From Arcobacter sp. LC1 (GTDB lineage Bacteria > Campylobacterota > Campylobacteria > Campylobacterales > Arcobacteraceae), in contig JAACJU010000005.1 of assembly GCA_021378565.1 (NCBI GenBank), positions 56,437-120,436 on the forward strand: a stretch of DNA of 64,000 nucleotides, in the 5' to 3' direction. Of this stretch, positions 1 through 7,990 are shown piece after piece. Numbering within the stretch: the first letter of the stretch is position 1; every line of letters starts with the position of its first letter. The notes under the pieces were generated by a model. That model was not told where the DNA came from. It saw only the letters and a program-made list of their open reading frames with translations, and made no database searches. The position numbers and the translations under genes are program-made.

Positions 1-846
1 TTTGCCTTTAAAAATAATATTTTTTGCTTCTAAAAATCGCTTATTGCTTCCTATATTTCCATAGATTTCTAGTTTTTCTTCAGGTAAAGATTTGAAGGCC
101 TCACTTAGGATTTTTATTCCTTTTGAAGGAATGAGTCTGCCCATAAAAGCAAACCTTAACTTTTTATTTTCTTGTAAAATAAATTTTTTTTCTTTTATTT
201 TTTTTGTTTCAAAGCCATATTTTTGATAAATAATTTTTTCTTTATCAACTCCATTTTCTATAAAGAAATTTTGAAGAAATCTTGAAGGACTTATAAAAAT
301 ATCAATGGATTCTCTTAGCTCTTCCATGAGTTTAAAACTTTTTTTAACTTGTTTTTTATTTGTAGGATAGTTGGAACATTTCAAGCAAGCTTCAATACTG
401 GGCTTTGGACAAATTTTACCTTCTTTGTTTAGCATTTGTCCTTTTACACAAAAAAGCCAAAAATCGTGAATAGTAAACACTAGAGGTAGATTAAAAGTTT
501 TTGCAATTTTAGCTAAGTTAATGCTTAGATGGCTTAAGTGCCCAAAATGTATCAAATCAGGTTTGATGTTTTTTAAGTGTTCAGTAAAAATTTTTTCGAT
601 TTTTTCATCATAAAATTTATCTTCATAGCAATAATCTTTTTGAGGCTTGTTGATTCTATAAATATTTATATTATTAAAAACTTCTTCATAGATTTTATAG
701 GGTTTATCAAATTCATTTTCAACTCGTGTAAAAACACTAGTATTTATTCCTTGCTTGTTTAACTCTTTAGTTAAAATAAAAGAATATACTTCACTTCCTG
801 CCATATAATCAGGTGGAAAGCCATGAATCACTTTTAATATTTTCAT
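1..846 (-). CDS. Glycosyltransferase family 4 (partial, C-terminus outside window)
   Basis: About 282 N-terminal residues are visible on the minus strand with no stop; the gene runs off the left edge. The N-terminus has the usual opening of GT4 (GT-B fold) retaining glycosyltransferases, HGFPPDYMAGSEVYS, followed by a LVFTIHDFW strand and a Cys-containing stretch typical of cell-surface sugar transferases. The second Rossmann lobe begins near residue 230 with RFAFMGRLIPSKGI. Such enzymes move a sugar from a nucleotide or lipid donor onto a growing glycan (LOS, capsule or protein glycan) at the inner face of the membrane. The start ATG overlaps the stop of the epimerase gene by 4 nt (ATGA), so the two are translationally coupled and probably act in one glycan pathway. 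The acceptor and linkage cannot be read from the sequence. Confidence 0.85.
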   Translation of the reverse strand, partial: MKILKVIHGFPPDYMAGSEVYSFILTKELNKQGINTSVFTRVENEFDKPYKIYEEVFNNINIYRINKPQKDYCYEDKFYDEKIEKIFTEHLKNIKPDLIHFGHLSHLSINLAKIAKTFNLPLVFTIHDFWLFCVKGQMLNKEGKICPKPSIEACLKCSNYPTNKKQVKKSFKLMEELRESIDIFISPSRFLQNFFIENGVDKEKIIYQKYGFETKKIKEKKFILQENKKLRFAFMGRLIPSKGIKILSEAFKSLPEEKLEIYGNIGSNKRFLEAKNIIFKGK

Positions 847-1838
847 TCTATATTTTTTAAATATTTCGGCAAAGCAAGTTTTAATCCTTCATGGAGGCCT
901 AAAAAATTTCTAGTTTTTAATAAAGATTTTATTTTGCTATCATCACCTATAAATTTTTCTACATCATAATCTCTTTTAGCTCTAGTTTTTATTTTCGCTT
1001 TTTTATCCATAAGTTGCTCAAGAGAAAAAATTAGTTCTTGTAAAGTCCAACCTTTAGCAGGCAAGATATGAAAATCATTTATAATATTTTGATTATTTGA
1101 ATTGGCATTTTCTAAAAAAGCCATAGCTTTAAAGATACTATCAACCGTGTCATCAACATGCGTAAAATCAATAACTTGTCTTCCACCTTCCAAAATAAGC
1201 TCCTGATTATTTTTTAGAGCATTTATGAATTTTGGGATTACTCTTTGTAATAAATCATATTCATTTCCGTAAACATTTGAAAATCTTAAAATGAATAAAT
1301 TTAGTTTATTCGCTTTAGCAAAATCTTCGAAAATTTTCTCACCTTTTATTTTTGAAATTCCATAATTGTTTATCGGTAATTTTTGTGCATTTTCTTTAAC
1401 TGGTAAAATATCTTGTTTTCCATAAACTTCTCTACTTGAACCAAAAATAAGCCAAGGTTTGTGAGTTCTTTTTGAGCTTTGAATTTGAGAGTTATTTTTA
1501 AGATACAAGTCAATACTTGAAAGCAAAGATTTTCCACCTTGAATATTTACACGCTCGCATTCCTTTGGATTTTCATGTGCTATTTTTACTCTAGAAATCG
1601 CTGCTAAATGGATTATGCCTTCAATGTAAAATTTTTTTAAAATTCCATCTATTGAATTTGAATCCTTTTGGATATCTCCTTTAACAAGTGTGATATTTTT
1701 GTGTTCATTTTGAGGCTTGAAGCCTTTGTTGTTATCTTCTTTGTCAAAAATAATAATGCTATAATTTTTTTCAATCAAGTGTAATGCAAGGTTTAGCCCT
1801 ATGAAGCCCATGCCGCCAGTAATCAAAATGCTTTTCAT
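843..1838 (-). CDS. NAD-dependent epimerase/dehydratase (extended SDR)
   Basis: 331 residues, normal for the extended short-chain dehydrogenase/reductase family that epimerises or dehydrates nucleotide sugars. The NAD-binding TGGMGFIG is at residues 7-14. The active-site Ser is in FGSSREVYG (about 133-140) and the catalytic pair is Y159-x3-K163 (YGISK). The SDR strand end HLAAISR is at 78-84. The start ATG is preceded by an AAGGAGT-like Shine-Dalgarno. The gene is coupled by a 4-nt overlap to the downstream glycosyltransferase, which points to sugar-nucleotide supply for surface glycan synthesis. The substrate (UDP-Glc, GDP-mannose derivative or other) is not determinable. An AAAAAAG repeat lies in its upstream region. 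Confidence 0.85.
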   Translation of the reverse strand: MKSILITGGMGFIGLNLALHLIEKNYSIIIFDKEDNNKGFKPQNEHKNITLVKGDIQKDSNSIDGILKKFYIEGIIHLAAISRVKIAHENPKECERVNIQGGKSLLSSIDLYLKNNSQIQSSKRTHKPWLIFGSSREVYGKQDILPVKENAQKLPINNYGISKIKGEKIFEDFAKANKLNLFILRFSNVYGNEYDLLQRVIPKFINALKNNQELILEGGRQVIDFTHVDDTVDSIFKAMAFLENANSNNQNIINDFHILPAKGWTLQELIFSLEQLMDKKAKIKTRAKRDYDVEKFIGDDSKIKSLLKTRNFLGLHEGLKLALPKYLKNIE

Positions 1839-1923
1839 AAAACACTCCTTTTGAACTAAATAAAAAATATATTATAAAATTATAACAAATAATACTTAAA
1901 ATATAATTTAAGTATTATTTTAT

Positions 1924-1957
1924 AAAAAAGAAAAAAGAAAAAAGAAAAAAGAAAAAT
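1924..1957. repeat. Tandem AAAAAAG heptamer repeat (4 copies)
   Basis: Four consecutive AAAAAAG units followed by a further A-run sit in the 160-bp gap upstream of the epimerase gene. Length change in such a simple repeat could alter promoter spacing. A similar AAAAAAG array lies just before the DUF721 start at 13.86 kb. A role in expression switching is inference only. Confidence 0.7.
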
Positions 1958-1999
1958 TATTAAAATTAAATTATATTTTTAATGAGCAAAAAGATAAAT

Positions 2000-3031
2000 T
2001 TAACTTTTATGTCCGTATTTTTTAAGAAGTTCTAAAATAGAGATAAAAAAAGTTACCAAGCTAGGTCCTATTATCATGCCCCAAAAACCAAAGGTGGAAA
2101 GCCCAGCGATTATTGAGAAAAATATAAGCAACTCATTTAGTTGTGTTGGTGCTTTTATGATTTTTGTATTTATGTACTTTATAATCATAGGCTTGATGAA
2201 AGTATCAGCAATAATAGAAATAACTATAATGCTATAAGCAACAATAACAATAGCGCTTGAAGTATTCCCATGATAAAGCTGAAGTCCTGCAATAGGCGCC
2301 CACATTATCATACCTCCAATCACGGGAACTAAGGAAGCAAAACCATATAAAATACCAAGTAAAAGTGCATCATTTGAAAAAAAGTTCATTAAGATACCAA
2401 ACAAAATACCTTCAAAAATAGCAGTTGCTAAAATAGAATATAAAACTAAACTCATAACATTTGAGGATTCTTTGAATAATTTCTCTCCATCTTTAGCTTT
2501 TATTGGCAAAATGTCTTTGACGAAGTTGGAGATTTGCTCTAAATAAAAATTAATAAAAAAGTAAAATACTAAAATCATCATCATATCTATGACAAAATTT
2601 GCTGAATTTTTCCCCAAATATCCTCCAAGAGAAACTAAATCTTGCATCAAATCGCTAATATTTACTTTGCCAAGCAATAAAATAAGTTGATGCTTAACGG
2701 GCAAATATTTATCAGGAATATTTAAAATAAAAGCTTTTAATGTTTCATAAAGATGTATTATCAAAGTTTTGTCAATATTGCTTAAAAAACTAGCAATTGA
2801 AATGATAAAATACACTAAAGGTACAAAAAATATCACAGCAATCAAAAAGCTAAAAAGCAAGGAAGTTAAACTTGCTATTTTGATTTTTTTGTAAACAAAA
2901 GCATACAAAGAACTTGTTGCCATCGTAAGAAGTAAAGCTACAAGCATAGCTTTTAAAAATGGGCTAAATAACTCTAATAAAAAAAATAATGTTAGTAGGG
3001 CTAGACCTATCAAAAAATATTGTGGCTTCAA
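2000..3031 (-). CDS. AI-2E family transporter (PerM/YdiK-type permease)
   Basis: 343 residues with about eight hydrophobic segments: two near the N-terminus, one around 60-85, a central pair, and a C-terminal cluster. The family hallmark is the Gly/Pro-rich stretch [20 protein letters not shown] (about 229-248). The end, [15 protein letters not shown], is also characteristic. The family (UPF0118) includes AI-2 exporters and Na+/H+ antiporters, so the substrate is uncertain. The gene overlaps the end of ruvB by 4 nt (ATGA), so it is the distal gene of a panB-ruvB-permease minus-strand operon. From memory, C. jejuni has the same ruvB-permease pair (amaA); that is family knowledge, not a search result. 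Confidence 0.88.
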   Translation of the reverse strand: MKPQYFLIGLALLTLFFLLELFSPFLKAMLVALLLTMATSSLYAFVYKKIKIASLTSLLFSFLIAVIFFVPLVYFIISIASFLSNIDKTLIIHLYETLKAFILNIPDKYLPVKHQLILLLGKVNISDLMQDLVSLGGYLGKNSANFVIDMMMILVFYFFINFYLEQISNFVKDILPIKAKDGEKLFKESSNVMSLVLYSILATAIFEGILFGILMNFFSNDALLLGILYGFASLVPVIGGMIMWAPIAGLQLYHGNTSSAIVIVAYSIIVISIIADTFIKPMIIKYINTKIIKAPTQLNELLIFFSIIAGLSTFGFWGMIIGPSLVTFFISILELLKKYGHKS

Positions 3032-4038
3032 AACAAAGCTCCTTCATCTCCAAATTTCATATCAAAAACTTCATAGCTTTTTGGCGTAGCTATTCTTCCT
3101 CTTGCTGTTCTTTCTATATAACCATTTGCTAATAAATATGGCTCAAGGGCATCTTCAATAGTTCCCTCATCTTCGCTTAGTGCTGCGGCCAAAGTTGATA
3201 AGCCCATAGGTCTTTTTTTATTTGAGATTAGAAGTCTTAAAAGTCGTATATCCATTTCATCAAAGCCTTGATTGTTTACACCTAGCTCATCAAGAGCGTA
3301 TATACATCTTTTGATATTTATTTTATCTTCATTTTCAACTTCGCTAAAATCTCTAATTCGTTTAAGCAATCTTAAGGCTACTCTTGGAGTTCCTCTGCTT
3401 CGTTTTGCGATTTGCTCTGCTGCTTTGTCTTCGCATTCTTTGCCTAGTTTTATGGCTGCAAGTTGTATGATTTTAGCTAAGTCTTTGGGAGAATAAAAAG
3501 CCATACGAAAATGCATACCAAAACGCTCTCTTAGAGGATTGCTTAGCATTCCAGCTCTTGTAGTAGCTCCTATTAGAGTAAATTTTGGTAAGTCTATTTT
3601 TACACTTTGCGCAGCGGGCCCACTTCCTATAATAATATCAAGTCGATAATCTTCCATAGCGGGATATAAAATCTCTTCAACTGCAGGACTAAGTCTGTGA
3701 ATTTCATCAATAAATAAAATATCCCCAGCTTCAAGGTTTGTTAAAATCGCCGCTAAATCTCCAGATTTTTCTATCATAGGTCCAGCAGTTACTTTTATAT
3801 TTGCATTCATTTCGTGACTAATCAAATAGCTAAGTGTAGTTTTTCCAAGTCCAGGAGGTCCAAAAAATAAGATATGGTCTAGCGCTTCTTCTCTTTTGTT
3901 TGCAGCTTGGATAAATACTCGTAGGTTTTTTTTGATTTTTTCTTGACCTATGTATTCATCCCAAACATTAGGGCGTAAAGATATATCAGATTTTTGCTCC
4001 TCAAAGTCTATTTGCTCTACTTCAACTATTCTATCCAT
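3028..4038 (-). CDS. ruvB: Holliday junction branch migration ATPase RuvB
   Basis: 336 residues, standard RuvB length. RuvB is the AAA+ motor that, with RuvA, drives branch migration of Holliday junctions during recombination and repair. Walker A GPPGLGKT is at 60-67, Walker [11 protein letters not shown] at about 107-116, sensor GATTRAGML near 157, and the arginine-finger region [11 protein letters not shown] follows. The C-terminal winged helix ends in [13 protein letters not shown], normal for RuvB. It lies 3 nt downstream of panB and overlaps the next gene by 4 nt, so co-transcription is likely. No anomalies seen. Confidence 0.97.
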   Translation of the reverse strand: MDRIVEVEQIDFEEQKSDISLRPNVWDEYIGQEKIKKNLRVFIQAANKREEALDHILFFGPPGLGKTTLSYLISHEMNANIKVTAGPMIEKSGDLAAILTNLEAGDILFIDEIHRLSPAVEEILYPAMEDYRLDIIIGSGPAAQSVKIDLPKFTLIGATTRAGMLSNPLRERFGMHFRMAFYSPKDLAKIIQLAAIKLGKECEDKAAEQIAKRSRGTPRVALRLLKRIRDFSEVENEDKINIKRCIYALDELGVNNQGFDEMDIRLLRLLISNKKRPMGLSTLAAALSEDEGTIEDALEPYLLANGYIERTARGRIATPKSYEVFDMKFGDEGALF

Positions 4039-4041
4039 ATT

Positions 4042-4878
4042 TTAGTATTGCTCATCTTTTGAAGGAAATTTTTCATTTTCTACATCTTTTACATAAGTTT
4101 GCAAGGCTTTTTTGACTTCACTAGCACCTGATAAATAATGTCTTACAAATTTTGGTTTAAAGTCTTCAAAAAATCCAAGCATATCAGACCAAACTAAAAC
4201 TTGCCCATCAGTATCAAGTCCTGCGCCTATGCCAATAGTTGGGATTTTAATACTTTGCGTAATTTGCTTAGCGACTTCACTTTTTACACCCTCAACTACA
4301 AGACAAAATACACCAGCATCTTCAACTGCTTTGGCATCTTTGTGAAGTTGTTTTATATCAGCTTCATCTTTTCCTCTTACTTTGTATCCGCCTTCACCTC
4401 GTACACTTTGAGGCATTAAACCAATATGACCTACTATTGCTATACCGTTTTTTACAAGGTACTCGATAATATCAGCTTTAAATGCTCCACCCTCAAGCTT
4501 AATAGCGTCAGCTTTAGTTTCTTTATAGATTTTAATACAAGATTCTAAGGCTTGCTCTTTTGTATTGTAAGTTCCAAAAGGTAAATCACAGATTATAAAA
4601 GTATTTTTAGCTCCATTGCAAACTGCTTTTGTATGATAAATCATTTGTTCAAGGGATGCATTTAAAGTATCATTTTCTCCAGCAAAACTTTGATTTAGGC
4701 TATCGCCTATTAGAATCATATCTACATTTTTATCAAATATTTTTGCAAATAATGCGTCATAAGCAGTTATCATCGTAATCTTTTTTTGCCCTTTAAATTT
4801 TTTTATTTTTGATATATTTAGCTTAGCTTTTTGTGGACTATTTTGTGAATCGTCTTGTAAATTATTTATTATGCTCAT
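4042..4878 (-). CDS. panB: 3-methyl-2-oxobutanoate hydroxymethyltransferase PanB
   Basis: 278 residues from the chosen ATG. PanB transfers a hydroxymethyl group from 5,10-methylene-THF to alpha-ketoisovalerate, giving ketopantoate, the first committed step of pantothenate synthesis. Family signatures are ITAYDALFAKIFD, ILIGDSLNQSFAG (metal-binding Asp), DLPFGTY, KLEGG, GHIGLMPQS and the catalytic-Glu region LVVEGV. A TTG four codons upstream could also open the frame. The ATG at 4878 is preferred because GGGAG lies 6 nt before it, and that GGGAG would be inside the longer version. panD and panE lie elsewhere in this window and panC is not seen, so the pathway genes are scattered. Confidence 0.95.
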   Translation of the reverse strand: MSIINNLQDDSQNSPQKAKLNISKIKKFKGQKKITMITAYDALFAKIFDKNVDMILIGDSLNQSFAGENDTLNASLEQMIYHTKAVCNGAKNTFIICDLPFGTYNTKEQALESCIKIYKETKADAIKLEGGAFKADIIEYLVKNGIAIVGHIGLMPQSVRGEGGYKVRGKDEADIKQLHKDAKAVEDAGVFCLVVEGVKSEVAKQITQSIKIPTIGIGAGLDTDGQVLVWSDMLGFFEDFKPKFVRHYLSGASEVKKALQTYVKDVENEKFPSKDEQY

Positions 4879-5059
4879 AAATGCTCCCAAATTTTTATAA
4901 AATTTTATTGTATTTACTTGTATTTTATCTAATTATTTCTTTATAGTTTCAAAATTTCAAAATTCTTTATAAAAAACAAGCTCCTTAAAGAGCGATTAAA
5001 TGAGACATTGGCTAGAATAGGGCTATATAAAACTAATTTACCTCAAATAAAGTGATTTC

Positions 5060-6451
5060 ATGAGAAAAAAAACTAGAGTTAGAACTCATCTAACAGAACA
5101 AACAATTATGTTTGCGACTATTACAAAATGGATTTTGTTGTCTTCAATTATTGGTGCTATGGTAGGAGCTATGGTATCAGGATTTTTAAAGCTCTTAGAA
5201 TATACACAAGAACTTAGGGCACCTCTAGGATTTCACTATTATTATTTATTACCTTTTGCTTTGGTATTTTCAGTTTTCATGATTAAGAAATTTGCTCCAA
5301 ATGCTGAAGGGCATGGGACTGAAAAAGTTATTGAAGCTATACACAAGCGTTCAGGAAAAATTGATATTGCTGTAATTCCTATAAAAGTTATTACTACTCT
5401 TGTTACTATTTTTGCAGGTGGTTCAGTAGGTAAAGAAGGCCCTGGTGCTCAAATAGGAGCAGCTACGGCTTCAGTTTTTGCAGGGATTTTTAAATTTAGT
5501 GACAAAGATAGAAAAAAAGTTGTAATGTGCGGAATAAGCGCAGGGTTTGCTACTGTGTTTGGCACTCCTTTAGCAGGGGCTATTTTTGGAGTGGAGATTT
5601 TAATCGTTGGTGCTTTGATGTATGATATTTTATTGCCTTCGATAATAGCTGGATTTACTGCTTTTTTTGTAGCTAGAATGTTTGGGATTGATTATACTTA
5701 TTTTGATATTGCTTATTATTCAACTTTTCATTTTAACTATATTTTGATTTTAAAAGTTATTTTAGGCGGTATATTTTTTGGACTTGTGGCTGATTTTTTA
5801 ATCACAACTTTGACAGGCTTCCATGAATACATAGCTTCAATAAAACTACATTTTTTAGTAAAAGCTTTTTTAGGCGGGCTTATTATAATTGGACTTACTT
5901 TGATTTTTGGCGAACATTATTTAGGGCTTGGTTTTGGCACTATTAAAGATGCACTTTCAGTTAATCCGCATTTAAATGAAAATATACCTTGGTATTCTTT
6001 TATTCTTAAAACTGTTTTTACATCTTTAAGTTTAGGTTTTGGTGGAAGTGGGGGGATTATTACTCCTGTATTTTATGTAGGCGCTGTTAGTGGAAATTTA
6101 TTTGGACATTTAGTAAATGATTATGTTCCTTTGTTTGCTGCTCTTGGATTTGTTTCAGTTTTAGCAGGAGCTGCAAATGCACCAATTGCTGCTATGATTA
6201 TGGCAGTTGAACTTTTTGGAGTAAATGTAGCACATTATGCAGCGCTTTCAATCATCATAGCCTTTTTAATGACAGGGCATAGAAGTGTTTATCCTTCTCA
6301 ACTACTTGCTATGAAAAAATCAGATGCGTTAAATGTAAATTTAGGCGAGGAGATTGTTAATGCTAGGGCAACTTATACGTCTAGATTTTTCTCAAATATA
6401 CAAGCTATTTTTAGGCTAATCATACATAAACTAAAACATAGAAAAAAATGA
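5060..6451 (+). CDS. ClC-family chloride channel/antiporter
   Basis: 463 residues, all membrane-embedded ClC core with no C-terminal CBS domains. The selectivity-filter region GGSVGKEGPGAQIGAA (about 119-134) contains the gating glutamate of the GxEGP motif. The second filter region GGSGGIITPVFYVGA is near 331-345. The first canonical motif (GSGIP) is replaced by GHGTEKV, as in some distant ClC members. ClC proteins conduct Cl- or exchange it for H+ and often help in acid tolerance; which mode applies cannot be read here. The gene is divergent from panB, and its stop overlaps the trpA start by 4 nt. Confidence 0.9.
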   Translation: MRKKTRVRTHLTEQTIMFATITKWILLSSIIGAMVGAMVSGFLKLLEYTQELRAPLGFHYYYLLPFALVFSVFMIKKFAPNAEGHGTEKVIEAIHKRSGKIDIAVIPIKVITTLVTIFAGGSVGKEGPGAQIGAATASVFAGIFKFSDKDRKKVVMCGISAGFATVFGTPLAGAIFGVEILIVGALMYDILLPSIIAGFTAFFVARMFGIDYTYFDIAYYSTFHFNYILILKVILGGIFFGLVADFLITTLTGFHEYIASIKLHFLVKAFLGGLIIIGLTLIFGEHYLGLGFGTIKDALSVNPHLNENIPWYSFILKTVFTSLSLGFGGSGGIITPVFYVGAVSGNLFGHLVNDYVPLFAALGFVSVLAGAANAPIAAMIMAVELFGVNVAHYAALSIIIAFLMTGHRSVYPSQLLAMKKSDALNVNLGEEIVNARATYTSRFFSNIQAIFRLIIHKLKHRKK

Positions 6452-7209
6452 AAAAACTAATAGGATATTTAACTCCTTGCTTGCCTTCAAAAGAGTTTAC
6501 CGTGGATTTAGCCCTTTCATGTCAAGAAGCGGGGCTTGATGGCTTAGAACTTGGTTTGCCATTTTCAGATCCAATAGCAGATGGCAAAATCATTGAAGTT
6601 GCTAGTAAAAAAGTTTTACAAAATGGCTTTAAGTTAAAAGATTTGTTTGAAATCTCAAATTCTATAAATAATTCGCAAAATAATTCAAATCCTATGGAGC
6701 TTTTTTGGATGGGTTACGCAAATACTTTTTATAAAAATGGCTTTGAAAATATGCTAAAACAAGCACAGCAAGCAAATGTAACTTCATTTTTAATACCTGA
6801 TTTACCTTTTGAAGAAGCTAAGGAATATTTTGAACTTTTTGAAAAATATGATAAAAGTTTAATAAGTTTTGTGAGTCCAAATGCTAGTGAAGATAGACTA
6901 AAAAAAATACTAAAAAATTCAAAAGGCTTTATTTATTTACTAGCTTATTTAGGAATTACAGGAGCAAATAAACCTCAAGAATTTGATAAAGATTTAGTTT
7001 TAAGCTTAAGAAAAATTACAACTTTACCTATTTATTTAGGATTTGGAGTTGATGAATTTAATGCAAGAGGAAAATCAAAAGATGTAGATGGTGTGATAGT
7101 TGGTTCAGCTTTTGTTAAAAATTTGCTTGATGAAAGTTTGAATTACCAGCAAAAACTTAAAAAAATTTCAAAGCAAGTTCAAATAATCAAAGAACAGATT
7201 AATAGCTAA
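6448..7209 (+). CDS. trpA: Tryptophan synthase alpha chain
   Basis: 253 residues, a little shorter than the ~268 of enteric TrpA. The alpha subunit cleaves indole-3-glycerol phosphate to indole and glyceraldehyde-3-phosphate and passes indole to TrpB. The active-site block LELGLPFSDPIADG carries E34 and D45, the same 11-residue spacing as E. coli Glu49/Asp60. The phosphate-binding end is YLGFGVDEFNARGKSK...GVIVGSAFVK. It is coupled by a 4-nt overlap to the unrelated ClC gene, and no trpB is adjacent. trpE is 27 kb away, so tryptophan genes are dispersed rather than in one operon here. Confidence 0.95.
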   Translation: MKKLIGYLTPCLPSKEFTVDLALSCQEAGLDGLELGLPFSDPIADGKIIEVASKKVLQNGFKLKDLFEISNSINNSQNNSNPMELFWMGYANTFYKNGFENMLKQAQQANVTSFLIPDLPFEEAKEYFELFEKYDKSLISFVSPNASEDRLKKILKNSKGFIYLLAYLGITGANKPQEFDKDLVLSLRKITTLPIYLGFGVDEFNARGKSKDVDGVIVGSAFVKNLLDESLNYQQKLKKISKQVQIIKEQINS

Positions 7210-7230
7210 GCTATATGAAATTTAAATGAA

Positions 7231-7968
7231 ATGCTAAAACAACAAGATGATTTAGAGTTTTTAGAGCAAGATAGGGCTTGTTCTTATTTTTGCGATAAAA
7301 AATCAGATTTACGATATAGATATATAAATAATTGTACCCAAAATGACTATATGAAAATGCTTGAGCGAGGTTGGCGGCGTTTTGGTAAAATATATTTTGT
7401 ACCTGAATGTAAAGATTGTTTTGAGTGTGTTAGTATGAGAATTGATGTTCAAAAGTTTGAATTTTCAAAAAATCAGAAAAAGATTTTATCGAAAAATAGA
7501 AAAACTAAGATTTTGATTCAAGCACCAAGTATTTCAAAAGAGCATTTAGAATTATATGATAAATACCATATTTTTATGAAAGAAAAAAAATCTTGGCTAT
7601 ATAACCATACAGAACCAAACGAATATTACAGCTCTTATATGGCAGGAAATTTAAGCTTTGCAAAAGAGTTATTATTTTTTAGAGATGATAAGTTGGTAAA
7701 TGTTGCACTTCTTGATATTTTAGGAAAAGGACTTTCATCGATTTATTGTTTTTATAGTCATGAGTTTAGTAAATTATCTTTGGGTAAATTTTCTGTTTTA
7801 ACGCAAATTCAGCTAGCAAAATCATTAAATATTCCTTATATTTATTTAGGCTATTGGATAAAAGACCATCTTAGCATGGGATACAAAGATTATTATGAGC
7901 CTTTTGAAGTTTTGCTTAATAGACCAAAATTAGATGAAAAAGCAATTTGGCAAAGTTATAAATCTTAG
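7231..7968 (+). CDS. bpt: Aspartate/glutamate leucyl (arginyl)-tRNA-protein transferase
   Basis: 245 residues, usual length for bacterial Bpt/ATE-like N-end-rule transferases. These add Leu from Leu-tRNA to the N-terminus of proteins starting with Asp or Glu and mark them for ClpAP-type degradation. The N-terminal Cys-rich ATE domain is visible: ACSYFCDKKSDLRYRY (about 14-29) and PECKDCFECVSMRID (about 60-74). The C-terminal GNAT-like half includes YLGYWIKDHLSMGYK, diagnostic for the family. It starts 21 nt after trpA, so the run ClC-trpA-bpt looks like one transcription unit with no functional link. Confidence 0.9.
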   Translation: MLKQQDDLEFLEQDRACSYFCDKKSDLRYRYINNCTQNDYMKMLERGWRRFGKIYFVPECKDCFECVSMRIDVQKFEFSKNQKKILSKNRKTKILIQAPSISKEHLELYDKYHIFMKEKKSWLYNHTEPNEYYSSYMAGNLSFAKELLFFRDDKLVNVALLDILGKGLSSIYCFYSHEFSKLSLGKFSVLTQIQLAKSLNIPYIYLGYWIKDHLSMGYKDYYEPFEVLLNRPKLDEKAIWQSYKS

Positions 7969-7990
7969 CTAAGAAAAATTTAAAATTAAA

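Noticed and set aside
6049..6056. G6 run inside the ClC gene, as a phase-variable site
   Set aside because: Six G within a Gly codon stretch of the conserved filter region is expected; the frame is intact.
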